In this document: piece by piece, positions 9,806 through 22,700 of the stretch | Layout: each line of letters starts with the position of its first letter | How positions within the stretch are numbered: position 1 is the first letter of the stretch | NCBI GenBank assembly: GCA_039704465.1 | Contig: JASFAU010000020.1 | Location: 558,001 to 622,000, forward strand | Length of the DNA stretch: 64,000 nucleotides | From: Plasmodiophora brassicae | Taxonomy: Eukaryota; Endomyxa; Phytomyxea; Plasmodiophorida; Plasmodiophoridae | Reading direction: 5' to 3' | Notes under the pieces: generated by a model | What the model was told of the DNA's origin: nothing | The model's input: the letters and a program-made list of their open reading frames with translations, nothing else | The model's database searches: none | Position numbers and translations under genes: made by a program

Positions 9806-11413
9806 ATGTCATCCAGCCCGGTGCCGCCCGCCGGCCAGGGCGATGCCCACGGCAGCGGGCATCGGGACCGGCCGCGCAGGCTATCGCAGACGTCGATGAT
9901 GGTGTCGCTCATGGAGAGGAACCCCAGGCAATCGGGACCCGCGGCGTCGCCCGTCAATGTCTAAAATGACGCCCTCTGCGCAGCAAGTACGACCTGTCGA
10001 GCCTGGCCGTCGAGGGCCCGTCCAGCAGCGAGCAGATGAAGATGCAGATGGAGATGGAGTCGGAGCTCCTCGACAACATTCGTCGTAAGCGGGGCGGTGG
10101 GCCCCCCAATTTCCAGTTGGCGGACATGCTGCCGTTCCTGTTCGAAGGCATTTCCGTTGTTGTCGAGGTCCGCAACGACTATCCGTCTATCGCATGGCGT
10201 CGTGTGTGACCTGTCGTCTGTATAGGACGGTTTCCACAAATGCTTCCAGGAGACCCCCGTCCGACAGTGGAACTTTGCTCCTTGGCTCTATTGCCTATGG
10301 TGTGTCGGCGTTGTGATTCGATTCGGAGTGCTGTTCCCGATTAGGTACGTTCGTCGACCTTGGTCGTGCGGTTTGTGGGCGTGCGTGCGTGTGACACGTT
10401 CCGCAGGTGCCTCATCCTGATCGGCGCACTGATCATCACGACCGTCGGGTACCTGATCGGCGCGCTGACCATGAGCGGCCGGAAGCGAAATTCCTGGAAC
10501 GTAACGAGTCCATCGGCCCGACTGTGTCGGCGAACGGTGCTGAACGAACGTATACGCTGCACAGTGCCGATGCATCCAGTTCCTGGCGTCGGCGTTCGTC
10601 TTCTCGTGGTCCGGTGTGATCCGGTACCATGGGCGGCTGCCGGATCGCAAACCCAACCAGATATACGTCGCCAACCACACCAGCATGATCGACGTATGGC
10701 GAAGGTGTTCCCGTGTGCGCGGCAGCGCTGACAACGTCCGTTAGGTGATCATCCTGCTTCAGGTGGCGCCGTTCAGCGTGGTCGGCCAGCACCATAAAGG
10801 CTGGGTGTCCTTCTTCCAGGATCACGTCCTGGCCTGCCTGGAGTGCATCTGGTTCCAGCGGTCGGAGATGAAGGATCGGTCGGTGACGGCGGCTCGCATC
10901 AAGGAGCACGTTGGCAAGCCGGACGGGAACCGCCTGCTGATCTTCCCCGAGGGCACCTGCGTCAACAACGAGTACTGCGTCCAGTTCAAGAAGGGGTGCT
11001 TCGAGATGGACGCCACGATCTGCCCCATTGCCATCAAGTACGACAAGAACTTTGCCGATGCGTTCTGGAACAGCCGCGCGCGGCCGTTCCACTGGCACCT
11101 GTTCGACCTGATGACGACCTGGGCCGTTGTGGCCGACGTCTGGTTCCTGGATCCCGTCGAGCGCGGCCTGGACGAGACCCCGATCCAGTTCGCGGCGCGC
11201 GTCCAGAAACTCGTCGCCGACCAGGCGGGCCTCCGAGCCGTCGACTGGGACGGGTACCTGAAGTACCTCGTCCCCTCGTCCCGGTTCATGCAGAAGCAGC
11301 AGCTGATCTTCGCCCAGGGCCTGCAGCGAAAGTTGCAGGACGGCGCACGCGACGCGCCGGCGCCAGCGACGTCCGACCCTGGATTACGCCTGCGAAAGCC
11401 CGCCTCGTCTTAA
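9806..11413 (+). CDS. Glycerol-3-phosphate acyltransferase, GPAT3/GPAT4 type
   Basis: Proposed exons are 9806-9945, 9984-10167, 10226-10344, 10407-10500, 10580-10693 and 10745-11413 (439 residues, typical for GPAT3/4). The first junction (38-nt intron) is tentative. Membrane spans lie near WLYCLWCVGVVIRFGVLFPI and LILIGALIITTVGYLIGAL. PlsC-type motifs follow in order: block I NHTSMID (the catalytic His-Asp, split from what follows by an intron), WFQRSEMKDR, block III FPEGTCVNN, and block IV ICPIAIKYD. Then come MTTWAVVADVWFLDPVER and a C-terminal lysophospholipid-acyltransferase tail. The enzyme acylates glycerol-3-phosphate at the ER as the first step of glycerolipid and triacylglycerol synthesis. 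All key residues are present. Confidence 0.9.
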
Positions 11414-11517
11414 TCGTTCGTCCTTGCACGTGCAATTCCTATTACTTTAGTACATATCGCGCATGCTTCGTCGGCGTCGCCCTGGAAAGTCCGCGACACA
11501 ACTGACGGTGCGTCGCG

Positions 11518-11883
11518 ATGGATGCGACGCAGGCGGCGCGCCTGGCGGCCGACTCGGAGGCCCGCGATCGCGTGCTGAAGCTGCTCGAGGACGAGCCGAT
11601 CCGGATCACGCAGACGTCGGGCAGCTCGGCCGGCGCCGGCAGCGGCGACTTCCACCACTACCGGCAGCAGCGCCGCGCCGAGCTCGCGCGCATCGGCCAG
11701 ATCGAACAGGAGTTCCTGCAGGAGAAGGCCAGCGAGGAGTTCCGCAAGCGCAAACAGCAGCTGGACGCGGAATGCGCCGAACGTACCGCCAGGAAGGCCG
11801 CCAAACGGCGCAAGAAGAAACTCGCCAAGCAGCACCAGGAGGAGGCCACCGGCGCTTCACGGCAGGGTTCGTCAGGCCCCTAA
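11518..11883 (+). CDS. PRKRIP1-like (DUF1168) spliceosomal protein
   Basis: A single exon of 121 residues. The region after a Gly/Ser-rich linker, GSGDFHHYRQQRRAEL, matches the conserved FHxYRxxRRxE core of the PRKRIP1/DUF1168 family. It is followed by a long charged helix with LDAECAERTARKAAKRRKKK. In humans PRKRIP1 is a long-helix component of the catalytic spliceosome and binds double-stranded RNA. The N-terminus (LLEDEPIRITQ) resembles the family's short upstream motif. The length is shorter than the human protein (184 aa) but normal for protists. Confidence 0.8.
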   Translation: MDATQAARLAADSEARDRVLKLLEDEPIRITQTSGSSAGAGSGDFHHYRQQRRAELARIGQIEQEFLQEKASEEFRKRKQQLDAECAERTARKAAKRRKKKLAKQHQEEATGASRQGSSGP

Positions 11884-12265
11884 ACGACCTACACCGCCTA
11901 TTTATTCAGCGCCCGTTCCATTGTGTTCTGCTGTATTCGAGCGGGAGAATGTCGTGTCTGCAACACCTGGTCGCGACGTCGACCCGAGTCGAACGACGGG
12001 GGGACGTCGCCCTTCTTGGACGCGTACCTGGGTCTATGCGTGGACGCACCCGGGACCTGATTTGGGGGAAGCTCCCGCGGTGGTGGCACTGCAGTGGCGC
12101 GGCGGGCGGCACGAACACGATCTTTTGTCGTATTTTTTTGGGCCGGTCGAGCGAGGGCCGAGGAGGCTCCTTGTTTTTGTTGCGTGGTTGGAGAGTTGGT
12201 GCGCGCGCGGGGGGAAGTCCGTGGCGCTCGGCGGCCCAGTGACGTTGGCGGGTGTCATTTGTCGA
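11884..12265. other. Intergenic stretch before the RRM gene
   Basis: Some 380 bp without a supportable gene. It is open in the frame leading into the RRM gene, but the codons there look non-coding and the first Met close to recognisable sequence is at 12266. It probably contains the promoter and 5' leader. Confidence 0.4.
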
Positions 12266-13556
12266 ATGGCGAACGACGACGCGCGGTCGCCGGGCGACCA
12301 TCGCAGGGGGCGGTCGGATCCGGATCAGGCGGCGCCGGCGGACAACCGGTGCCGGCGGCTGTTCATCGGGGGCGTGTCCTGGGACACGACGGACGAGAAG
12401 TTCCGGGCGTACTTTGAGCAGTTCGGCGCGCTCGAGGAGGCGATCATCATGCGCGATAAGGCGACGGGGCAGTCGCGCGGGTTCGGCTTCGTCACGTTCA
12501 TGTCGCCGGACCCGGTCCCGACCGTCCTGGCGCAGAGCCTCGAGCTGGACGGCCGCCAGATCGACCCGAAGGTCGCCGTCCGCAAGGAGGAGATGGACCG
12601 GCGCAACGCGAACCTGCTGCCCCGGGACGCGCCCGACCGGAAGATCTTTGTCGGGTCCGTCCCGCCCGAGGTCACCGCCGACGCCTTCCGGACGTACTTT
12701 GAGGCGTTCGGCCCGACGCAGGAGGCGGTCCTGATGAAGGTACACCGATCTCTCTCGCGATTCGGTAAGCCAATTTGATGATCGTCTCCAGCAGGGGTAC
12801 GGGTTCGTCCGGTTCCTGGAGCAGTCGTCCGTGGAGGCGGTTCTAAACCAGGCAGAGCACCTGATCAACGGGATGAAGGTCGAGCCGCAACGGGCGACGC
12901 CTCGCCGGGCGGACCGGGGCCCGGCGCCGGCACCGCCGCCGCCCCGGTCCGACCACTATCGCGGGTCGTCGCGTGCCCCCGACGACTACGGCTATGGGCC
13001 GGCGCGTCGCGGGCGCGCCCCCGACCCGTACTACGAGAGCCGGTACCGCGATTACCCGGCGGCGTACGACCAGCGGTACGCGTATAGCGCACGCGACGAC
13101 AGGCACGCCTACTACGACGCGTCGGCCTGGGCCGGCGCCGACAGGTACGATCGGTACGGCTATGAGCCAGCAGCAGCAGCAGCCGCAGCAGCAGGGTCGG
13201 GTAGAGATTACGGGGCGCGGTCGGCCGCGACACGCTCGCCGGCCGTCGCCGACGACTATGGCGTCGTCGGCGGCCGGCAATCCGCATCGGGGTACCCCGC
13301 GTCGTCGTCGTCATCCGCCTACTACGGGTACGCGACCGCCGACACCGCCACCACCGGGTACGCCGCCGCCGCCGACTATGGGTACGGGGCCGCCGCCGCC
13401 GCCAGATCGTACGACTATGGCAGGGGCGGCGACCGGTACGCGGGCGCCGACCGCTACGAGGCGTACTACGGGCGCGACCCATATCCATCGTCGTCAAGGG
13501 CGGCGGGCACCGCCCCTGCAAGGAGCTCCCGTTACGATGCGTACCCAAGGGATTGA
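12266..13556 (+). CDS. Two-RRM RNA-binding protein, hnRNP A/B-Musashi-DAZAP1 type
   Basis: Exons 12266-12739 and 12795-13556 (55-nt intron) give 411 residues. RRM1 carries RNP2 LFIGGVSW and RNP1 RGFGFVTF. RRM2 carries RNP2 IFVGSVPP and RNP1 KGYGFVRF, and the intron falls precisely before RNP1. The RRM order, spacing and KIFVG-type linker match the hnRNP A/B, Musashi and DAZAP1 class. The C-terminal 240 residues are a low-complexity tail rich in Tyr, Arg, Asp, Ala and Gly, with many YxRY/DYG units and an Ala run, of the kind that drives condensate formation. The likely role is mRNA packaging, splicing or translation control. The start at 12266 leaves a short acidic/basic lead before RRM1. Confidence 0.9.
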
Positions 13557-13707
13557 CTGAGAGCATTCGGGCAGCCGGCCAGCAGCGTACACACTGTCAG
13601 CGGGCGTACCCCCCTCGTACACCACACAAAAACCCTAAGCGCGTAGCTCCCCGTTCGTCAGTAAACACCCACTCGCACAGGTTAGGATCCCGCCGTTGCT
13701 GGTTGGT

Positions 13708-16700
13708 TTATTCGGGCTGGCAGAGCAGGGCGGTGCCTCGCAGGATCCAGTGGTCCTGCGCCCGGTCGGTCGGCAGGTCGACGGCCAGGACGAAGTTGGT
13801 CGACTGGCCCGTCGTCGACAGGAGCCCGGCGCGCACCGACGTCTTGTAGACCGGGCAGACGTACGCCGGCTGCTGCTGCTGGTGGTGGTGCCGCGTGTCG
13901 CCCGGGATCAGGTGGATGGCCGGCATCGCCGACGAGCACTGCCCGAGCCTGGCGTCGACGATGCGTCGCGCGTCCGGGTCCCATTGGGCCCCGTCCAGGA
14001 ACAGGCCGTAGATGATGACGCCGTCGGCCGGCGCCGACCCGATCTCGTCCAGGGCGACCTCGGGGCGCACCTCGAACGCGAAGCTCAGCGTGTCGATCGG
14101 CGTCAGGTACTTGCGGGCGTGCGTCTGGGACGGTTCAACCCATTCAGAGGAGGTCGTGTGCGTCCTCGACAAGGCGAACGGACCTGCAGGACGCCGGTCA
14201 GGAACCCTTGCGGGAAGAAGAAGCCGGACAGCCAGAACGCGTTCGGCGCGCCGTTCGCCATCCACGACCGCATGAAGTCGACGCGCAGGGCCAGGTCGTG
14301 CAGCCAGGACGACAGCGGCTTCAGGCTCGGGTACGCGGCCGCCGCCCACGACTTGGGCACGCGGTTCACGAGGAACGCCGAGTACATCAGGTCGAGCGTC
14401 GTCGACATCGACACCTGCCCCAGGATCGCCTTCCCGAGCTGGACTAATGACCTGCGCACGACGACGACGACGCCGCGTCAGTGGCCGAGGCGGGCAGAAC
14501 GGGGGACGCGCGCGCGCGTTACGATCGGATGATGTGCAGGAGGCGGTTGAAGCGCTCGACCTCCTGCGCGAGCACCGTTCCCAGCGAGTGCATGACGCCG
14601 CTGGGCGTCAGCTGGAACGTGGTCGGGTGCGCCTGCGCCCGGTCCAGCGGCGGCGGCAGCGCCGACTGTTCGGCCAGCGTTGTCAGCATCGGGACGCATG
14701 CGGCCGCCGCCGACGACAACGACCGTCGTACCAGGAACGCGTCGGCCATCTGCGCCACGATCTGGTCGTTGGTCAGCCCGCCGGTGCTGACGGCGGCGTC
14801 CAGCGGCTCGACGCCGACGATCGTGTTGATGATCGACGCCGACTCGTTCATCTCGAACGTGATGTTCGCGTTGTCGTGCATGCCGAACACGTCGGGCGTT
14901 TCCTGTCGGGGGCGCGTCAGAAGCGACGCGCGGGGCCCGGCGCCCGCACACCGAATCGTACGTTGCTGGGCAGCGCCTGGATGTAGTCGACGTAGGCCTG
15001 GAGGGGGCCGGCGGCCGGCGCCCTGTACGCCCCGCTGGACGACAGGGCGGCGCCGTCGCTGAGGATGTCCACGCTGTAGTACCGCGACAGGATCGACATC
15101 AGGCAGCGCCGGTCCCAGTCATCTGTGGCGACACACAGACGAGCGCGCGCGGGTGTTAACGCCATGCAGTGCAATGCAGGTCGCGCGCCGTCTCCAACCT
15201 GTGACCCGGCCGCCGTAGTTGATCTCGCCGCACACGTAGCGCAGGGCGGCCCAGGGGATCTCGGCCTGCTCCTCGAGGAACATGCGCAGCACCTGGGTCG
15301 ACGTCTCCAGGTCCGACTCGTTGAACTCGTACCGGATGTTGAAGCCGAGCGGGCCGAACTTGCGGCGCTCCTGGACGACGGCGTGGAAGAACGACAGCCC
15401 GAACAGCAGCCTCTTCCAGACGTCCGGCCTCGAGTGCGCCTCGAACGACGCCGCATCCATCGTCAGGTACGACCGCATCAGATTCGAACGCAGCCCTGCA
15501 CCGGGTGCGGTCAGAGCGCGCGCCACCGACGACACACGCGCGCCCGATCCTGCCTTTCGGCGGCTCGTTCGTCAGCTTGACGCCGTTCTGGAGGACGGTC
15601 ACCGGGAAGTACCTGACGAACGTGTCAGCGACGGGCAAGGTCGAACACCCGTCTCCCCGTACGTGCAGGGCATGGACGTGAGCCAGAGGCGGAAATCCGG
15701 GTTCAGCAGGGCCTGGTTGTCGGCGAGCTGCTCGACGATGGCCTCCAGGGCGGGCATCCAGCTCTTGGCCAGGTGGCAGTTCTGCAGCAGGCACCAGTGG
15801 CCGGCCCGGGAGCACTCGTCGATCAGGGCGGCCGCCTTCGGACCCTGGCCCTGCCCCAGCGAGATCACGTGCAGCTTGTCCTGGAAGCCCTTCTCGGTCG
15901 CGAACCGCAGCAGCAGGCTGGTCGGGTCGGCCCCGCTCGACAGCACGAAGATGACTGTGGGGCGAACGGGTTTGGCAACGACCCTCCCGAGGGAACGCGC
16001 ATCGGCGAGGGCGCCTACCTGGCGTCTTCACGTCCGTGTCCCGGTAGACGGTCTTCAGCTCGATCGTGGGCACCTGGACGAACTTGGGGCCCAGTTGCAC
16101 GCTGACGTAGTTGGAGAACGCGAACGACAGCTTCTCCTCGCTGGACGCGTCTGGTTAGCGAGGGGGTGGCGCGCGCGCGCGTTGCAACACGCTGCCGCCC
16201 GTACCGGAACGCCTTCAGCAGGATGATTCGCTGGAACAGGTCCAGCTGGGTGTCGTACGGGGCGGGCGGGTCCGCCCTGGCCACGTCACGCTGCGAGACG
16301 TACGCGCGCCACAGGTCCACGTTGCCCGCCACGTGCGCTGTGACGCCGACGAACGCGGGCACCTGCGCCTCGACGCCGACCAGGAACGCCCAACCTGCCG
16401 CCCCCCACCCAGGAACGTCAGCGCACGCGAACACCACGTCGGGCAGAGCGCGTTTCTTCCAGACCCTTGTCGGTGATCAGATCAGTGTCGGGCGATGGCG
16501 GCGCCGCCGCCGGCGACGACGAGGCGACCGCGGCGGTCAGGCCCCGAAGCACGAGGTTCCACTCGGCGTCTGCGCGTCCGGTCAGCACAGGAGGCGACAT
16601 GGTGGGCGCACGGTCAACCTTTGATGACGCCGCTCAACCGGTGGATCATGCCGCAGACCATGAAGGAGTAGACGAGCTTGTGCGATTCGAACAGGCCGCG

Positions 16701-19700
16701 GCACACGTTCTCGTACATGGTCAGCGTGATCTCGTCCATCAGGAACGCCAGGCGCTCCACCAGGATCGTGCTCGTCGGCGCGTTGTCAATGCACGACGCG
16801 AACAGGCGGTTGAAGTAGAACAGCGAGTACTGGAGACGAGCAACAACAGCAGCATTCAGCGCTGAGGCAGAGACAGACACACACGCCGCATCCGTACCTG
16901 GTACATGGGGTCGATCAGGGCGAGGTCGGCGACGACAAAGTAGATGACGGAGCCGCGTTCCGCAACGGGGCGGTAACTCTCGCGGATCGACTCGATCGTC
17001 TTGGCGGTCTCCTCCGCCTCCGACACGCGCTCGTTGATGATGTTCGACGTGAACTTTGAGTCCGCCAGGGTGACGATCAGCTCCTGGACGCAACGGGGGC
17101 CGTACGTCAGCAGCGCTGTCGCCAAATGAGCCGGGCGGCCATTCGCCAACCAACCTCGTCGTCCAGGATGTTCCCCGTCGACTCGCTGAGCATCTTCAGG
17201 ATGCGATCGCCGATATCCTTCAGCTGCTTCTTGTCGGCCGCCAGGCGGATCACGAGGCGGTCCTTGTTCTCCTCGACGTCCGGGCGCTCCTTGCGGACGA
17301 CGTCGCCAAGGAGCTGGTCCTCGAGGCCCAGGCGCGTCACCGTGAAGTTGATCAGGTTGACCTTGATGCAGACCTCGGGCAGGTAGTGCGGGTTCGCCAT
17401 CTTCGTCGTCATGTACAGGCGGAACGCCTCGTCGTAGTCGATGGTGGAGTCGCCCAGCTTGATCATGGGGCGCCCGCCCTGACTGAAGACGGCCTTGTTC
17501 AGGATCGGGTCCATCGACGACTCCAGCGTCTCGTCGCAGTCCTCGACGAGGACCGGGTTGCCGTTGCGGATCGCCCCCTCCAGCGCGCGCAACAGGTTCG
17601 GGTTCGTCTGCCGGATCACGACCAGCTGCTTGCCGCGGTTCGCCTTGATCCACTTCTTGGCCTGGCCCTGCGGGTCGATCATCAGCGGCCAGCGCTGCCC
17701 TCGCAGGACGCAGATCGCCGAATCGATCGACACCGCATCCGTCGGTAGGCCCTGCAGCGTCCAATCGCGGATCTCCACCGGGTCGCCCAGCGCCGACACC
17801 AACGAGTACGCCGCCGACGTCGGCAACGACGCATCCGCCCCCGCCTGCCGCCATTCCGATAGCAAGCTCTCCCTGTTGCCACACCCGGTGAGCGCGCAGA
17901 CCGAGCAGGGGGTGGACCCCGATCCCAGGCAGCGAGCGACCTGAACGCGCCGGTGAACGGCCCCGAATAGGACACCGTGGCGCTGGCGAGGAACACGTCG
18001 CCGACGACGTTGTCGATGCCGCCCTTCAGCGCGGCGGCGGTCACCTCCCAGCGCACGGCCTCGTCCGCCAGCCCCGTCGTCAGCTTCGACGCGCGCCCCA
18101 AACGGTCCTTCGTCTGCTCCGACAGCGCATTCAGCCGGTTCTTCTCGTTCACCGCCGCCGTGCACGCGATCTGCAACCTATTTCGCCAGGCGGTCAGTCC
18201 TCTGTCCCTCGAATGGACGAAGTTCACGGGAAGAAACGCGTGGCGCGCAATTCCGTGCCCCGCAACAGGGCGCGTTGGAAGCGCGCCAAACCGTGCCGCG
18301 TGCACACAAACACGTACTTTTCGACTTTGTCGATGACGGCCTTGAGTTCGGCCTGTTTCTGGGCGAGCTTGGCGTTGGCGTCGGCGAGCTGGGCGTTCAT
18401 CTCGGCGAGGCGCGCCCGCTTCGGCTCGACCTCCTTGGCGACCTGCGAGTACGTGTAGATGGCCAGGCACCACTTGCAGAGCGACAGGGCGGCCTTGGAC
18501 ACCTTCGCCATGACCTTCTCGGAGAAGTCCTCCTGGGTGACGTACGCTTCGACCTTCTTGATCGTGGCCTTGGGGATGTTGTCCTTGTCGTACGATTTGA
18601 GCAGCTGGAGGAACTGCGTGTTCGACATGACCTTCTTGCAGGTGTCCCAGTCGGGTTTCTCGCCCAGCAGGATGTTGACCGCCTCGCAGACCATGACGAC
18701 GCCCTTGGGCGGTTTCGCCATCGCCTTGACTTCACTGATGTCACCCTGCGACGCCAGGCCACTTCAGGATACGGAATCCGCATCGCCCGTTCGACGACGG
18801 GGGTGACCTTGTTCAGGGAATTCAACGATTCGACGGCGGCTTCCAGGGCGGGCATGGCCGCGTCAAGGTCGGTCTGCGCTTCAGCTTGCAACTTGGAGAC
18901 GTACGCAGCCTGCTCGTTGACAACGGCCTCTTCGGCCGCCACTCTGCGCCCGCTCAGTCAGTGCTCGCCAGGAGGAACCATCTCATGGCAACGGACATCT
19001 TCTTCACACGGTCGGCGTTCTCCTGGTCCTGGGCGACCTGCGCGAGCAGCTCCTCCGTCTCCTTCGACTTGACAATCAGTTCGGGTTGCAACCTGGCGGG
19101 CAGGGGGCGTATTAGAATCTGCATTGGACGTCGAGTCGGAGGGGATCCGACTTCTTCAGGTCGCCCTGCAGCGACGCGACGATCTCGTTCGTCTCCTTCA
19201 TCTTGGTCAGACCAATGCTGAGTCGATCGTACTTGGTCTTCAGGTCGGCGCGCTTCTCGTCCAGCAGTGCCAGGAACAACGACAGCAGGTCCAGGTACGA
19301 TTTCGGCGTCGTGTAAACCTGTTGCCGGATTCAAAACTGGAAACCATGAGCCCACCCGTGGGCGTACCCGTCGTCGGTTCATGCGGAAGAACTTGTGGCA
19401 GTACTGCTCGACGCTGAGGTGGACGGTAACGCAGAGCGTCTGCAGCGCCTGACGAATGGCGTCGGATGGAAGGTCGAGCGGTTCCAGGAACCGCGAGGCG
19501 ACGGACAGAAGCGCCTGGGGACGCGCCCGTCAGACAATGAGCGATGGTGGGAATCGGGACGCGCTGCCGACCTGTTGAGGCCATGGCTGGAACCAGTCGA
19601 TAGTGGTGCAGTTGATCAGCGACGGGAACATGCGACAGCGGACGCGGAACGCGTCGCCGACGGGGCTCAAGCACAGGACAATGTGCAGGTTGTCCCGGAC

Positions 19701-22700
19701 GCGCGACACGAACGTCGAATAGATCATGTCGCGGGTCTCGGGGAGCCCCATCTTCCGAACTGACCACACAGCAGCGGTCAGTCGCTGAAGCGAAGCGGTA
19801 CCAGGGGGCGGTGAGCGTCACCCGTGTCCGTCAGGTCATCGACGATCTTGGAGAGTTCGTCGTTGGCGAACAGGTTGGGGATCTCGCCGGCGTTGAGCAG
19901 GTTGTTGATGTCCTCGAGGAAGCGCTCCTCGATGATCTGCGAGTCGGAGAACAGGAAGACGACCGGCTTGCCGGCCACGCCCGTCGTCGTCAGCACCGTC
20001 TTGATATCGTCCCGGAACTCGGTGTACCCGTACCCCTTGCGGCTCTGTCGGCAAGGGTTAGCAACCGGGAAGACGTCCGGATGGGTGTGCGCGTCGGTGA
20101 ACCTCGATCTGAACGCATTTGTAATCGGCCATGGCGCAGGCCAGACGCGTCAGGCTCTGCTTGCCGGAGCCGCCCACGCCGACCAGCATGAGGTTGCCAC
20201 GAGGCTGACGCAGGACACGGGCGATCCGCACGATGTGCCGGATGGCGTCGGCGAAGAAGACCAGGTTCATCTTGGCCGTCGAGTTCAGATTGTACTCCTC
20301 CAGGTACTCGTTCAGCGCGGCGATGCACCTGCCCATGTCCCGGCACTCCTCGTACTCCTTCTCCCCGCCGGGGCGCAGGAAGTCGGCAAACATCAACTAC
20401 GCGGGCGAGCACGCCACGTTAGCATGCAGGAACAGGGCCCGAATCGGGCAGCGTACCGGTTTGGAATCGTCTTCGAAGACGGCCTTGTGTTCCCACTGAA
20501 GGGCAAAGTTGTCGGCCAGGAGCTTGATGACGCGCTCGGTGAACCACCGTTTGTCGGCGTCGTCGATCAGGCGGTCGTACAGGCAGCGCTGCGCCTCGTG
20601 GATCCACAGGCGGACCATGACGTCCGGGTTCGGGCCGACGGCGGCCGGCTTGCACATGAGGACGCCCTGGAAGATCTTGGAGATGTCCCGCAGGTTGAAC
20701 GTGTAATGCGCCTTGGCCGGGATGGGCAGCAGCTCGGTGGAGATCGCCTGGTACAGCTGGATCGTCGACTTGACGATGGGGTCGGCCAGGGCCGCCACCT
20801 CCTTCCTGAACTGCGCGCTGGCCAGGTACCCTGCCAGGATCTTCCCGAATATCCGCCCGATGATCGACGACGACGGCGACGGCATGCAGAGCATGTGGAA
20901 GTGCCTCGTGAAGCGTTTCGTCAGCGCGTTACGCCCGCCGACAGGCGGGGCCGCCCCGCAGCACACGGTCGTATCGGTGATGGCCTTCCAGAAGAGCTTC
21001 TCGCGGTCGTAGAACCCCTTGAAGTCCTGGAACTGGCGTAGCAGCTCGATGGGGGGCTGGGCGCCGTACTGCTCCACGGCGGGCATGTTGACGTCGTCGA
21101 CGAAGATCACGACCTGCTTGCCGACCGGCCCGCCCAGCAGGTTCTTGCGCTTCTTCTCCAGCTTCGACTCGATCGATTCCTGCGTCTGCCGCGAGTTGGT
21201 CTGCGCCGAGAAGTTCATCGTGATCGCGACGCAGCCCGAGTCGCCCTTGCGCTTGCGCAGCACATCTGGGCACAGGTGATTCAGTACAACGTTGTCGTCC
21301 TGCAGCAGAGCGCGGACGCGCAGACCTGACGCGACCATGGATTTGCCAACGCCGGTCACGCCCGTGAAGAAGACGGAGCCGTTCAGGTCGAGTTGCATCT
21401 CCATGATGGTCGAGTACGTGACCGTGTCGACGGTGGCCACGAGGAGCTGGAAGTAGGGCAGCTCCAGGCTGAAGTTGAACTCGGGGACGCGCGTCTCCCA
21501 CTTCTTCCAGGCCGCGTGCTCCAGGTCGGCAAAGTACTGCCGCCCGACGTTACGACCGACTTCGTACAGCAATGGCGCGACGCGGAACGACTTACCTCGA
21601 AGACGGTGCCGCTCTTCGGGATGTGCGATTGGGGGAACAGTTCCCGAATGTAGTCAGAGAATCTGATGGGGCGAACGTCAGCAGGCGCGCGCGTGCACGA
21701 CGACGGTGCGATCACACACCTTTCGCGGCTGCTCTCGGCGATGGACCCGCCCACCGACCAGATCAGCGCAAACACGTACACAAGGTTGGACAGGGCCTTG
21801 AGGTTGTCGACGAAGACATCGGCGGCGGGAACGCTGGCCTCTGCCACACCAAACACGTCAGCAGCACGGCCGTCGTTCCGCGGCACGTTCCTAACTGTCA
21901 GCGGCGGCCGTCGATTCCGTTGTCGTCGTGGCAACCTGTTCCTGGTCTGATCCTGCGGGCGACGACGATGCCACTGCCGTTGTTGCAGGCTCTGCGGCAG
22001 GCGCCTCCCCGGGTACGGCCGCCTGCGTCGCGTTAGCGTTCTCGGCCGGCGCGAACCGCACGCCATGCTTCTCCGAGAACAACGACTGCGAACGGTTTCA
22101 ATAAACGATTACGCGAACAGCCCCCCGCGCCCCCATCCCACCTCGTAGATTCGGCAGAGCGACGCCGCCAGGTTGATGTCCACCGTCGGGATCGGCTCCG
22201 AGCAATGCTGGCGCTGGAACGCCAGCGCCAGCGGGAACGTCGCGTCGATCGTGTCGAGAAGCGCCGCGCGAACCTGCACAGTGCAGACGTGTCAGCGGGA
22301 GGTGGGCGCTTGCCCGTTTAGGGCGGCCGAACCTGCTCCGGGATGGCCTTCGAGAGCGTGTGCTGGACCCAGGATTTAATGTACGGCGCCGTACCGATGT
22401 CGCCGGCCGGCATGTAGACCATGCCGCATCGGGAGACGGTGGCGGGCGACGCAACGGCGAGGTCCTCGACCTCGAACAGCATGCGGAGCTCGCGGCGAAG
22501 CTTGATGCGCTCGCCGTTCGCCAGGCACAACGTCATGTTGTCGTCCAGGACCGTGTTCATGTTCTCGATCCAGAGGGCGTCGACGGGGCCGTCGAAGACG
22601 ACCCAGTGCCGGTTGTCGGTGCTCGGGTCCTTGATCGCCTCCCGCATGATCGTCGACGCCAAACCGTCCGTCCACTCCTGCGACAGCACCGACACCTCGC